Positions 8,858-17,340 of a DNA stretch of 26,439 nt are shown in pieces. The translations under genes and the position numbers were made by a program. Numbering within the stretch: position 1 is the first letter of the stretch; the number at the start of each line of letters is the position of its first letter. The notes below the pieces were generated by a model. The model saw only the letters and a program-made list of their open reading frames with translations. It ran no database searches and was not told the origin of the DNA. The stretch comes from a virus. The DNA lies in IMG/VR virus record IMGVR_UViG_3300035698_016065, positions 1 to 26,439 of that record; one strand, 5' to 3'.

Positions 8858-10180
8858 ATGTATTCCGAGAATGTTGATCTCTACGCAATCCGAGCTTCTG
8901 CAAGAAGTCTAGAGATACTAGACTTCTATTTCCGTCCTACTCCATATTCAGTTACCTCTCTCCACAAGTATTCCCCTAATCTATTAGAGGAAATACTAGA
9001 TGAGAGTAAAGAGGTCAAAGATCTCAAGATAGATGGCGGTCGTCGAGCAGTCATTGATACGTTTCAAGATACTGCTAACCAGACCAAATTGTCTCTCACT
9101 GCTTACGCCAAGATACAAGAGGACTATGTCAAGGCTCTCAAGAGTCTTCTCACAGCGTCCAAGGGATTAACCGGTAAGAAGCTGACGGCTAACCAGAAAA
9201 GCATCTCAGATGCGGTAGAGTCGAACTTCCTGAAGGCTTATATTGCTGGTCGATCAAGCACTGGTAGTTCTTTCCTTAAGAATTTCAAGATGACAAAGGA
9301 AGAAGAAGCTTTTGTCAAGGCTGCAGCTAATCAGGAGATAGGATTTGCTCAACGATTTCTAGGCCAGGTTGCTGGATCTGAATCTGGGAAGTTTTCAGAC
9401 CATAGAGCCGATATGTACGGAAGAACTCTTGAGTCTATGTTCACAAATGGGTGGATTGGGACTCTACCTGAAGACTCATTAGTTTATTGGACACTAAACG
9501 CACGTGAAAGTTGTCCGGATTGTATTGCCCTTGCTGCGAAGAGTCCTTATTCAGTTGGAAATAGTGGAAAATATAGGAGACTTCCTACTGTTCCAAGAGC
9601 AGGTAGTTCAAGGTGTTTGAGTTCCTGTCGCTGCACATTGCGTATCATTCTCCCAGATGAAGAGGGGAATGCTCAAGAACCTCAGGGTCCAGTATTCAAA
9701 GAACCTTCTATTGTCACTAAGAAGGATACAGTTCAGGATGATATCTACCATGCAGTAGAAGGTAAATACACTGAGATGAATAGGGTGAGACACCAGATCT
9801 CCCTGGAGGATGATCTAGCTTCGAAACAGAGGCTTATGCTGCGGAGGACTCAACTGAATCAAGAGATTATCAATATCCAAGAAGCTACAGGAAGATCATA
9901 TATCCCTTCTTTCTCTGTCGCTGATGTTACTCAGACTTCTAAATCTCTGTCAGGATTAGCTCGCGTTTCGTATTCACAACTTACCAAGAATCAAAATGTG
10001 GTTATTGTTCGTAATACTTTCTCTGTGCCTTCTGTCGTTCTCGAAGTAGCTCCTACTTCGGTGAGAGTCACAACTCCTTATGGAGATTTCAAGATCTCTC
10101 CAGATGAGGATTTCTTGTACTTTCAGGATCAGCAGACAATCACAAATTTCGAGGATCCATTTTCTACGTTCCGGCAATGA
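8858..10180 (+). CDS. Phage minor head protein, MuF-like (SPP1 gp7 family)
   Basis: A minor head or head-morphogenesis protein of about 440 residues. The start at 8858 lies just after the portal stop. An in-frame ATG at 8822 would overlap the portal gene by 35 nt and cannot be excluded. The family mark is W-T-L-x-A-x-E-S-C-P-D-C (cysteines about 219 and 222), then L-P-x-V-P-R-A and C-L-S-S-C-R-C (about 253-259), a probable zinc site at the end of the MuF domain. The ~180-residue extension beyond it is unknown and ends in a beta-rich segment. MuF proteins ride inside the capsid near the portal and are encoded beside it, as here. Confidence 0.85.
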   Translation: MYSENVDLYAIRASARSLEILDFYFRPTPYSVTSLHKYSPNLLEEILDESKEVKDLKIDGGRRAVIDTFQDTANQTKLSLTAYAKIQEDYVKALKSLLTASKGLTGKKLTANQKSISDAVESNFLKAYIAGRSSTGSSFLKNFKMTKEEEAFVKAAANQEIGFAQRFLGQVAGSESGKFSDHRADMYGRTLESMFTNGWIGTLPEDSLVYWTLNARESCPDCIALAAKSPYSVGNSGKYRRLPTVPRAGSSRCLSSCRCTLRIILPDEEGNAQEPQGPVFKEPSIVTKKDTVQDDIYHAVEGKYTEMNRVRHQISLEDDLASKQRLMLRRTQLNQEIINIQEATGRSYIPSFSVADVTQTSKSLSGLARVSYSQLTKNQNVVIVRNTFSVPSVVLEVAPTSVRVTTPYGDFKISPDEDFLYFQDQQTITNFEDPFSTFRQ

Positions 10181-10404
10181 AACCTAAGAAGAGAAAACCA
10201 ACAGCTATATTGATATCTCTCCTAGGTAAGAAGGGAGCCCAGGAGTACGAGGATGAGGTAGTTGTTCAGAGCAAGAAGAAGGGATTAAATTCTCAAGGAG
10301 CAGCGTTAATGGCTGCTAGGAAAACTTTCCTCAAGGGGACAAGATCCACAGATGTCTCAGCGAAGGAAGTTATTACTCAGTCTGCTGTTACCAAGTCAAT
10401 ATAA
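10177..10404 (+). CDS. Small basic protein of unknown function
   Basis: A 75-residue protein rich in Lys and Arg, with a Lys/Arg cluster at the N-terminus (KPKKRKP). Its ATG overlaps the minor head gene stop (ATGA), so it is probably translated with it. I do not recognise the family. Placement in the head operon and the basic character suggest a DNA-associated virion or head-assembly factor (inference only). It is the last gene before a promoter-like element. Confidence 0.6.
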   Translation: MKPKKRKPTAILISLLGKKGAQEYEDEVVVQSKKKGLNSQGAALMAARKTFLKGTRSTDVSAKEVITQSAVTKSI

Positions 10405-10448
10405 GATATTTGCTTTTTCTACTTTACTTTCATTCCAATATAAGGCAT

Positions 10449-10493
10449 AGTATAAGTGTTGTTAGGGCTGTTAGTTGTTAGAAAATTGTTGTT
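10449..10493 (+). promoter_or_regulatory. Repeated promoter-leader element, copy 1
   Basis: AGTATAAGTGTT at 10449-10460 begins a block that recurs at 20431 almost unchanged up to the start codon. The copies share AGTATAAGTGTT, AGGGCTGTTA and GTTAGAAAATTGTT, ending in TTATG. Copy 1 has an extra GTT after the first part. The TATAAG core lies 43 nt before the ATG and recalls the T4 late -10 box (TATAAATA). Two more TATAAG hexamers occur just upstream (10400 and 10439). There is no Shine-Dalgarno in the leader. Confidence 0.65.
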
Positions 10494-10706
10494 ATGTCAA
10501 ATACAGATAAGAATCCATTTTTACCAGTAAAAGGTCAAACGAGCGAGTACAACGAGACCAAGGAATTGATGGAAGATAAATATAACGTAGTTCATGATCA
10601 TCCAAAAGCAACTCGATTATTTGAACTGGCCTGGGAATTTGGCCACTCTGGTGGGGTTTCTGAAATCGAGAATTATTATATGGACCTTGTTGATCTCATT
10701 CAATAG
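10494..10706 (+). CDS. Hypothetical protein
   Basis: A 70-residue acidic protein with no recognised motif. It is the first gene behind promoter-leader copy 1 and uses the shared TTATG start context. The C-terminal half contains a predicted helix pair (FELAWEFGHSGG, then EIENYYMDLVDLI). The function is unknown. Confidence 0.6.
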   Translation: MSNTDKNPFLPVKGQTSEYNETKELMEDKYNVVHDHPKATRLFELAWEFGHSGGVSEIENYYMDLVDLIQ

Positions 10707-10711
10707 ATATT

Positions 10712-11125
10712 ATGGATACTAGAGTTTGTAATTCGTGTAATGGATCAGGTAAGAATCAGTATATAAACAAAGATTCTAGTTGTAACTCCTGTGGAGGGAG
10801 TGGCTCATATCCTGAAATTAACCGAGAGGATGTTCTCAACCTTATTATCTCTACGGGAGGGGATAAATCCCTCAAGAAAAGTTATTCCAGTAATGGATGC
10901 TACGGTAATCCTCTCAAGGCTAGAGCGTATTTCGTTTGGAGGCTTGCTAGGTTCCATGGAGGACTTGATACATCAATGCCTTCAACCGCCTATCTCTGGT
11001 CAGGTAAGGATCCCTATAAGAAAGAACTGGAAGAGTTTGCGGATGATGTAGCAAAGACTTATCTCGGAACATCTAGTGCTGCTGTCATTAAATGGGGACA
11101 TGTAATGGGAATGATAAGAGGATAA
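10712..11125 (+). CDS. DnaJ-type zinc-finger protein
   Basis: A 137-residue protein with two C-x2-C-x-G-x-G motifs at the N-terminus (C6/C9 and C24/C27), the arrangement of one zinc site of the DnaJ cysteine-rich domain. No J domain is present. The rest (about 40-137) is an unknown, probably helical domain. Such stand-alone DnaJ-like zinc modules are common in large phages, where they may bind nucleic acid or partner proteins. The exact role is unknown. Confidence 0.6.
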   Translation: MDTRVCNSCNGSGKNQYINKDSSCNSCGGSGSYPEINREDVLNLIISTGGDKSLKKSYSSNGCYGNPLKARAYFVWRLARFHGGLDTSMPSTAYLWSGKDPYKKELEEFADDVAKTYLGTSSAAVIKWGHVMGMIRG

Positions 11126-11132
11126 GAATATC

Positions 11133-11387
11133 ATGAACGACGACGAAATACAAATTCTAAGAGACATACTTAACAACCACCAGAGACTAGGATGGTCGTA
11201 TGATCCCACCGAACCTCTCCAAATAGTCAAGAAACTAGGATCTCACCCAGAGGAAGAAGATGATGAGGTATTATGTGCCCTTTTTGAAAGCGGGAAATAT
11301 GTGGCATTGCACAAGTGTGAACATTACCAATTTGCCATCATGTGCCCGGTATTTGATGAAGACGGAGGATGTATAAACTATGAATAA
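11133..11387 (+). CDS. Hypothetical acidic protein
   Basis: An 84-residue, strongly acidic protein (EEEDDE at about 50-55) with several cysteines and histidines in the second half. No family is recognised. It starts with an ATATC leader before the ATG and overlaps the next gene by 8 nt. Confidence 0.55.
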   Translation: MNDDEIQILRDILNNHQRLGWSYDPTEPLQIVKKLGSHPEEEDDEVLCALFESGKYVALHKCEHYQFAIMCPVFDEDGGCINYE

Positions 11388-11628
11388 CCTACTAGACATA
11401 ACTTGGACAAACAATTGGCCTACTACTGTAGACTCTCTACTCCACGGAGAAGGATGGTATGTTACCAAGAAACGACCAAAATCTAATGATCCAATAGATT
11501 TTCAATTCTTGTATCTAGAAATCGCAGAGGGTGAGCTTATCTATTGGGATAATGAAGGAACGCTAATAGACCCAAAAGATAACGAACACACCATGATCAG
11601 TCTAAAGCCTGTAATTTTGGTAAAATAA
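11380..11628 (+). CDS. Hypothetical protein
   Basis: An 82-residue protein with alternating hydrophobic and polar residues that suggest beta structure, and many Trp residues at the N-terminus. No family is recognised. Its start overlaps the preceding gene by 8 nt, so the two are probably co-translated. Confidence 0.55.
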   Translation: MNNLLDITWTNNWPTTVDSLLHGEGWYVTKKRPKSNDPIDFQFLYLEIAEGELIYWDNEGTLIDPKDNEHTMISLKPVILVK

Positions 11629-11643
11629 CGATAAAAATTCAAT

Positions 11644-12609
11644 ATGGACCAACGACCAATTGTGGTAGTAGACGGGAACAATCTTGCAGCAAGATGCAAT
11701 TATGTTCTAAAGGATCTCCAGGATGCTACTGGAAAATTCTCGGGAGTCATATTCGGAGTTCTCAATTCCCTTGAAGGTTATATCCGTGAGTGGAAACCTC
11801 AGGAGATTGTAGTTGCCTGGGACATGGGGAGATCATTCTGGCGATTAGAGGTATTCCCTCAGTACAAAGCTGGTCGGGACAAGAAGAGGAATTCTTCTGA
11901 GGAAGAGAAGAAGAATTATGAGGACTACAAGAGACAGCTCGGAATCGTCCACGAAATCCTAGATCTCCACCCAGTTAAGAATATACGAATAACCGGATGT
12001 GAAGCAGATGATATTGCTGCATACGCTCTTACTCATTACAAGCCTGAGGTCCCTAAGATCATAGTATCTAATGATCATGATTTCTGGCAATGTGTATCTC
12101 CTACAGTCAGTGTCTGGTGCCCAGGAAGGGAGAAATTTGTAACTCCTGAATCTCTTTATAACGATCTACAGATTACTCCTCAGGAATTTCTAATTGTCAA
12201 GTGCTTTGTTGGTGATGACTCTGACGAGATTCCTGGATATATGGGGATTGGTGAGAAGACTGCTGCTAAGTTAGTAGCTAAGGTAAGAGCATCTGGAAAG
12301 GACTCCACACAGATCGAGTCTTATTGTGATGAGGAAGCTCTGGCCTTATACGCAAAAACTAAGAGGACGTCTGTTATCACCCAGGAGAATCTTTATATCC
12401 TCAAGGGTAATTATGTTATTATGAATCTCGCATGGGGTGCTCATCGTCTGACGAGGGACAGAGGCGAACAGACACAAGAACAATTCTCTAAGCCTCTCCA
12501 GTTTGATGAGGCAGTAATACGAGATGCTTTTGGAAGATTCTCACTGAATAAATTCTTAACTAAATTTCTAGAATACCAACGAACATGGCAGACACTACTC
12601 CTAAGCTAA
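11644..12609 (+). CDS. 5'-3' exonuclease / flap endonuclease (FEN-like)
   Basis: A 321-residue structure-specific 5' nuclease like T4 RNase H and T5 D15. Metal ligands are visible: D10 in VVVDGNN, D60 in VVAWDMG, E120 and D122/D123 in GCEADDIAAY, D144/D146 in SNDHDFWQ, and D191/D194 in VGDDSDEIPG. The helix-3-turn-helix follows (GYMGIGEKTAAKLVA, about 198-212). It removes RNA primers and 5' flaps during lagging-strand synthesis. The C-terminal ~90 residues are less conserved. It lies upstream of the SbcD/SbcC genes, as replication and repair genes often cluster in T4-like phages. Confidence 0.92.
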   Translation: MDQRPIVVVDGNNLAARCNYVLKDLQDATGKFSGVIFGVLNSLEGYIREWKPQEIVVAWDMGRSFWRLEVFPQYKAGRDKKRNSSEEEKKNYEDYKRQLGIVHEILDLHPVKNIRITGCEADDIAAYALTHYKPEVPKIIVSNDHDFWQCVSPTVSVWCPGREKFVTPESLYNDLQITPQEFLIVKCFVGDDSDEIPGYMGIGEKTAAKLVAKVRASGKDSTQIESYCDEEALALYAKTKRTSVITQENLYILKGNYVIMNLAWGAHRLTRDRGEQTQEQFSKPLQFDEAVIRDAFGRFSLNKFLTKFLEYQRTWQTLLLS

Positions 12610-12893
12610 TTCCTCCTATCGAGGGAATGACAGTTATCCCATTGGGTATAAAGTGTGGGTATGATGCATGGGTGGGATTCTGTGTTCTTATGCTTTCTGA
12701 TAAGGAAGCTTTGAAAGAATTCAAAGAAACTAGTGGGGTAAATCTAGAGGCTCTGAATATTCCTCCTAGGACTGGATTAGAACAACTAATAGATAAAGCA
12801 TCTGGATATGATGAACATGTGAGAATGTGTTTCGTAAAATGGTTAGATTTTGCGACGATAAATTATTGGGGAATAGAAGAAACAGAAAACTAA
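12585..12893 (+). CDS. Hypothetical protein
   Basis: A 102-residue protein overlapping the end of the nuclease gene by 25 nt. No recognised motif is seen. Met15 would be a later start that removes the overlap. The sequence mixes helical and hydrophobic parts, with no signal peptide or clear membrane segment. Confidence 0.5.
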   Translation: MADTTPKLIPPIEGMTVIPLGIKCGYDAWVGFCVLMLSDKEALKEFKETSGVNLEALNIPPRTGLEQLIDKASGYDEHVRMCFVKWLDFATINYWGIEETEN

Positions 12894-12896
12894 ATT

Positions 12897-13961
12897 ATGC
12901 CTAAAATAGCTGTATTAGCAGATGTCCATTTTGATGAGTATGAATCATTCTCTGCAGTTCGAGATGAGAATGGTATGACTCCTCGTCTCAAGGCTTGTGT
13001 AAATGCTTTCAACTACGTGTTGGATTATTGTTATCACAATACCATCTCAACTCTTATCATAGCTGGAGACTTATTCGATAGGAAGTCTCAGACAAGCACA
13101 TTCACTCTCCATACATTTCGGGATAAGTGTCTCTCTCGCCTCGAAGAATTAGATATCTGTATCATTAATGTAGCAGGGAATCACGATTTCATAGATAAAG
13201 GGAATACGAGATCTCTTGCTACTATCTTCTCGTCTTTACGTTTCGTTGATGTAACTATTCCCACAATCACCGAAATAGGCTCCTATGAAATAGCTATGGT
13301 TCCAGATGTAGAAGATCCTCAGAAAGCATTCAGAGAGATAGCGATTAAACTGGGTAACTCTGTGGCTCCTAAGTATCTAATAGCTCATGTAGGAGTTGCA
13401 GGAGCTCGAATGACTACTTCTATGAAGTCTACCTCTAATGTTTCAGTAGTAGATCTTCTTCCGGAGAATTATGCTAAATGTTTTCTAGGTGACTACCATA
13501 TGAGACAAGATCTAGGGAGTAATACCTTCTACGTTGGTGCCCTGCTTCAGAAGACATTTGGAGAAGAGGAGAATCCTCAAGGGTTTGCTGTATTGGACTT
13601 AGCAACTGGACAACATCTATTCGTTGATCTCCCTGTTGATTTTCCCGTGTTTAGAACTATTTCGTCTAAGGATCAGATTACTGACGAAGACAGATCAAAT
13701 TACATTCGACTAAGAAGTGATACTCCTGTGTCTGCCAAGGAGCTCGAAAAGACTATGGACAAGCTTACTGAAGTAGGAGCTAGTAAGGTTGTAATTGATG
13801 TCCCTTCTAAGATCAACATCGAGACTAGGATAAATTTTTCGGAATGTAAATCTCTTTTAGAACAAGGTGAGAAATATATTGATAAAGTGGCTACAGAAGG
13901 GTATGATCAACTTCGTCTTAAGAAGCTACTAGCCGACTATTTGACAGCTAGTAGCTCATAA
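12897..13961 (+). CDS. sbcD: SbcD/Mre11-like nuclease subunit (T4 gp47 type)
   Basis: A calcineurin-type phosphoesterase of 354 residues. The metal motifs appear in order: D-V-H (9-11), G-D-L-F-D (57-61), G-N-H-D (94-97), A-H-V-G-V (H164), and L-G-D-Y-H (about 197-201), where the usual G-H-x-H varies. With the SbcC-like partner at 14854 it forms a Mre11-Rad50-type complex (T4 gp46/gp47) that resects DNA ends and opens hairpins. The usual adjacency of the two genes is broken here by three small genes (13986-14842). Confidence 0.9.
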   Translation: MPKIAVLADVHFDEYESFSAVRDENGMTPRLKACVNAFNYVLDYCYHNTISTLIIAGDLFDRKSQTSTFTLHTFRDKCLSRLEELDICIINVAGNHDFIDKGNTRSLATIFSSLRFVDVTIPTITEIGSYEIAMVPDVEDPQKAFREIAIKLGNSVAPKYLIAHVGVAGARMTTSMKSTSNVSVVDLLPENYAKCFLGDYHMRQDLGSNTFYVGALLQKTFGEEENPQGFAVLDLATGQHLFVDLPVDFPVFRTISSKDQITDEDRSNYIRLRSDTPVSAKELEKTMDKLTEVGASKVVIDVPSKINIETRINFSECKSLLEQGEKYIDKVATEGYDQLRLKKLLADYLTASSS

Positions 13962-13985
13962 ATACTATACAACTAGCTGGCTATT

Positions 13986-14282
13986 ATGACTGTTCAACAG
14001 ATACGAATCTCCATTAAAGAAAATAAGATTAGATCATTTTTTCAATTCCTGAAACTGTCTATCAAATGCTTATTCAACTCAGAAATAACTATCAGAAATT
14101 CAGGAGGATCTACGATAGAGATTCAAAGTTTTCAGAATCTTCAAATTATAATGACTTCTATCCTTGAACAGAATCGAGAATACGAAGATCTAATAGACGA
14201 GGTCTTGGATGGAGAAGATAAGAAATACCTAGAAATTACATATAAAGCGATAAAGAAGAAATATGAGCAAGAAGATGTATAA
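13986..14282 (+). CDS. Hypothetical protein between sbcD and sbcC
   Basis: A 98-residue, Lys/Glu-rich, mainly helical protein with no recognised family. It starts 24 nt after sbcD behind a CTATT leader and overlaps the next gene by 20 nt. Its position inside the sbcCD pair makes a role as accessory subunit worth considering, but the sequence does not show it. Confidence 0.5.
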   Translation: MTVQQIRISIKENKIRSFFQFLKLSIKCLFNSEITIRNSGGSTIEIQSFQNLQIIMTSILEQNREYEDLIDEVLDGEDKKYLEITYKAIKKKYEQEDV

Positions 14283-14655
14283 GACAAAGTTGGTAGAACT
14301 TCCCTCTGTTTCTGGGATAGTTTCTATCATATCCTCTGTAGATTCTAAGTTGTGTAGTGTGTGTTCTATCGACAACCGACCATATCTTGTAGTATTCGCA
14401 GAAGAGATAGACGAAGGGGATCCAACTAAATCATACCATCTTCTACTTCAACGATCAGAAACAACTATCACATTCCCAGAGACACTAGATGGTTCTCCAT
14501 ATTCTGTTGTGAATCAGATCAAGTACATCGGTTCCCCGCCAGTTATTTCTGAAGATAAGCAAAAAATATCCATCCTTCATGTCTATCATATCGAGAGCCC
14601 TCGACTCTTGACTACTATTCACCAAGAAGGAAAAGACGTAATAGGAATTAATTGA
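14263..14655 (+). CDS. Hypothetical protein between sbcD and sbcC
   Basis: A 130-residue protein with alternating hydrophobic residues, probably beta-rich. There are two cysteines in LCSVCS near residue 31-36 and no known domain. The start overlaps the previous gene by 20 nt. The function is unknown. Confidence 0.5.
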   Translation: MSKKMYKTKLVELPSVSGIVSIISSVDSKLCSVCSIDNRPYLVVFAEEIDEGDPTKSYHLLLQRSETTITFPETLDGSPYSVVNQIKYIGSPPVISEDKQKISILHVYHIESPRLLTTIHQEGKDVIGIN

Positions 14656-14656
14656 T

Positions 14657-14842
14657 ATGGAAGAAGATGCTAAGAAATGGGAAGAACAAGAACTGAATAG
14701 GATTGTAAAGATATCTAAGTCTGGCTACGGAGGTGTTCTTTACACAGGTGAAATTGTTGATCGCAGAGAACATCCTGATGCTGTGCCTATTCCTGAGAAT
14801 ACATTATTCGAGATTCCAGAACCCATTGATATTACGCAGTAA
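14657..14842 (+). CDS. Small hypothetical protein
   Basis: A 61-residue protein beginning with a charged helix, then a Gly-rich turn (SGYGGV) and a Pro/Glu-rich C-terminus. No family is recognised. It is placed tightly between its neighbours. Confidence 0.45.
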   Translation: MEEDAKKWEEQELNRIVKISKSGYGGVLYTGEIVDRREHPDAVPIPENTLFEIPEPIDITQ

Positions 14843-14853
14843 GATTTATAATT

Positions 14854-16785
14854 ATGTTCACTAGACTCACAATCCAAAATTTTCTATCAGTTGAAAAAGC
14901 TGATATTCCTCTAGCTAATCTCGGAATTGTCCTGATTGATGGAGTTAATCAGGCGACTGACGGAGCTAGTTCCAATGGAGCCGGCAAATCAACCCTCTTT
15001 GAAGCGATTCTGTGGTGTCTTTATGAGAAAACGGTAAGAGGCTACTCCAAAGATGAAGTCATTCGTAGAGACTCTTCTGGAGGATGCTCCGTGTCTCTCC
15101 AGGCAATTATCGAAGGACGGGAATACACATTTACACGAACCCGGAAACATTCTGAATACCAGAATTCATTTACCATCACCGGTGTAGACTGCGAGAAAGG
15201 TAAGGAACAGGAAATTGTTGAAGCTCTACTAGGAGTAGACCACAAGACCTTCCTGTATATTATCATGATGGGTCAGAATTCTGGGATGATGTTAGGGGAA
15301 GCTAATGACAAGGATCAGAAGAGCTTGTACGAAAAGGTATTGATCTCTGATGATTTTGATTCTATACTGGCTCATATCCAGGCAGATATTCAAGTTCTAA
15401 ATGGAAGTATAGCTGAGGTAACTCGGAATCGAGATACACTCATCACAAATATACAGACAACTGAGGCAAATCTAGCTGCGTCTATTCCTCTTTCTCAGTC
15501 ATTCGAAGAGACTAGAGCTTCTCGTCTTCTTGAGGTAGATTCAACTCTAGTGAAACTCCAAGAGGATAAGAAAACATTAGAAGATACTCTATCAACCTAT
15601 GAGAAAAAGAGATCTGCTCTTTCCTCTCAAATTCCTCCGATAGAAGAACAGAAAGCTAGAATCTCCGTTGATGCTGTGGAACTTCAACGGGAAAGAGCTG
15701 AAAATGAATCACTCCATCAAGCTACTCAACGAGAGATAGCAGTCTCTACTTCTAAGATACGAACAATAACAGACAAGATCACCAAGCTTCAAACACTTGG
15801 AGAAGGAGAATGTCCCAAATGCTTTCAAGACATTCCTTCAGAATTTAAGGAGACCTTGGGAGTTGAATTTGAGAAGGAACACCAATTAGCCTTAAACGAA
15901 AAGAGAGAATTGGAAACCAAGCTAACAGACCAACGAACTTCTCCAGAATACCTAGGGATTATTACTAGAATTACAGAGACTTCAACAGTCCTCCAGGGAT
16001 TAGATTCAAAGATACGAGAAATTCGTTCAGAGATGGATAAGGTTGGTTCAGAAGAGAGTCAAGTGAATCACTCTCTGCGGACAGTCGATCAAAATATAGC
16101 TACTTCAACCCATCAAAGAACAACAATAGAACAAGAGACAAATCCTTACGACCTCACTGCATATGAAACCTATCTTATACGAGCTCGAGAAGAGAAAGTC
16201 ACTAATGAAGAAATACTCCAAGGTTACCAAGATAAGATATTCCATTGTGAGTTCCTCGCTGACATGTTCTCCTCAGGAGGACTGAAGAATTACATATTTG
16301 AATCTATTGTTGGTCCTCTTAATGCACGAGTAGAACAATACTCTCGGGAGTTAACCGGAGGTCAGCTTCAAATCGAGTTTTCTACTATCAAGGTTTTGAA
16401 GAATGGCAAGGCTAAAGAGAATTTCAATATCACAGTAACCAACTCCACAGGGAGTAAAGATTACAAAGGGTTGTCTGGAGGTGAGAAGAAGAGAGCCAAC
16501 ATTCTCATCCTCAGAGCTGCTCGAGATATCCTTAGTGAACGAGCTCATTACCCAATTGGATTTTGTGCCTATGATGAATTCACAACCGACCTGGATAATG
16601 TTGGAAAGGAGCTTGTCTTCCAGTTGATTGAGAAGGAAGCTGAAGAACGAGGGACTGTATTTGTCATCACTCATGATCCTGAATGGAAGTCTCGATTTGA
16701 AGACAAGAATCGAAAAGTGATTACAGCTACTAAGAAATTGACTGGGGTAACGTCCTACGAATTAAGCTGGGATGAGAAAAATTGA
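14854..16785 (+). CDS. sbcC: SbcC/Rad50-like ATPase (T4 gp46 type)
   Basis: An SMC-like ATPase of 643 residues. It has Walker A G-A-G-K-S-T (42-47), two coiled-coil arms (about 180-310 and 330-460) meeting at a zinc hook C-P-K-C (320-323), the ABC signature L-S-G-G-E-K-K-R (540-547), Walker B C-A-Y-D-E-F (571-576) and the His switch in VITHDP (H607). The arms are short compared with bacterial SbcC (about 1000 residues), as in T4 gp46. It pairs with the phosphoesterase at 12897 to process double-strand ends, which would feed the RecA at 524. Confidence 0.93.
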   Translation: MFTRLTIQNFLSVEKADIPLANLGIVLIDGVNQATDGASSNGAGKSTLFEAILWCLYEKTVRGYSKDEVIRRDSSGGCSVSLQAIIEGREYTFTRTRKHSEYQNSFTITGVDCEKGKEQEIVEALLGVDHKTFLYIIMMGQNSGMMLGEANDKDQKSLYEKVLISDDFDSILAHIQADIQVLNGSIAEVTRNRDTLITNIQTTEANLAASIPLSQSFEETRASRLLEVDSTLVKLQEDKKTLEDTLSTYEKKRSALSSQIPPIEEQKARISVDAVELQRERAENESLHQATQREIAVSTSKIRTITDKITKLQTLGEGECPKCFQDIPSEFKETLGVEFEKEHQLALNEKRELETKLTDQRTSPEYLGIITRITETSTVLQGLDSKIREIRSEMDKVGSEESQVNHSLRTVDQNIATSTHQRTTIEQETNPYDLTAYETYLIRAREEKVTNEEILQGYQDKIFHCEFLADMFSSGGLKNYIFESIVGPLNARVEQYSRELTGGQLQIEFSTIKVLKNGKAKENFNITVTNSTGSKDYKGLSGGEKKRANILILRAARDILSERAHYPIGFCAYDEFTTDLDNVGKELVFQLIEKEAEERGTVFVITHDPEWKSRFEDKNRKVITATKKLTGVTSYELSWDEKN

Positions 16786-17035
16786 TATCAAGAAAGCATT
16801 AGAAACACTTCAGGAAGACTTAGATAATCCTGAAGGATTCAAGATATGCAAGGGAAGATATGGAGACTATGTTACATTGACAACAGACAAATCTGTATAT
16901 CTTATTCGGCCAATTACTCCTCAGACATGGCAGATTAAATTTCCATGGAAGGGAGTAACTAAGCGTTCTACCATTTCATATCTCGTAGCTACTGATAAAT
17001 TGTTAGAAGATATAGAAGAGAAACTAAAGAAATGA
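16772..17035 (+). CDS. Hypothetical protein
   Basis: An 87-residue basic protein overlapping the end of sbcC by 14 nt. The sequence suggests an alpha-beta-beta-beta-alpha fold, but no family is recognised. The ATG of the next gene lies within its last codons. Confidence 0.5.
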   Translation: MRKIDIKKALETLQEDLDNPEGFKICKGRYGDYVTLTTDKSVYLIRPITPQTWQIKFPWKGVTKRSTISYLVATDKLLEDIEEKLKK

Positions 17036-17340
17036 AGACATATAGATTCAAAGTAGAGTTCACTCAAACTTATGAAATACTAGCAAAGAATTCAGAAGAT
17101 GCTAATAACAAAATTAAGGATGTAATAGATGTAGACGAATTTGCTATGTCTGGAAGTCCAGAAATAGAATATTATGGAGTTGAGGACGAACCTATTAAGT
17201 GTCCTGATTACAAGGGAGAAGGAACGATTCCTCAATTATCCACAAATAGGGAAGACGATTTGTATGATATGTGTCCTCGTTGTAAGGGAGATGGGGAGAT
17301 AATACCTGAAGAATACTTTGACGAACCGTTCCATGTATGA
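17032..17340 (+). CDS. Zinc-finger-like protein with DnaJ-type motifs
   Basis: A 102-residue protein. The N-terminal ~50 residues may form a small alpha/beta domain. The C-terminal half has two C-x-x-C-x-G-x-G-like motifs. The second is complete (C81, C84, G86, G88), but in the first the second Cys is Tyr (C57-P-D-Y60-K-G-E-G). The Tyr codon TAC is one base from TGC. This may be a decayed or re-purposed zinc site. It is coupled to both neighbours by 4-nt overlaps. Confidence 0.5.
   Translation: MKTYRFKVEFTQTYEILAKNSEDANNKIKDVIDVDEFAMSGSPEIEYYGVEDEPIKCPDYKGEGTIPQLSTNREDDLYDMCPRCKGDGEIIPEEYFDEPFHV

Noticed and set aside
13946-13978. Inverted repeat AGCTAGT/ACTAGCT after sbcD
   Set aside because: Only 7 bp, a 19-nt loop and no T-run; too weak to call a terminator.
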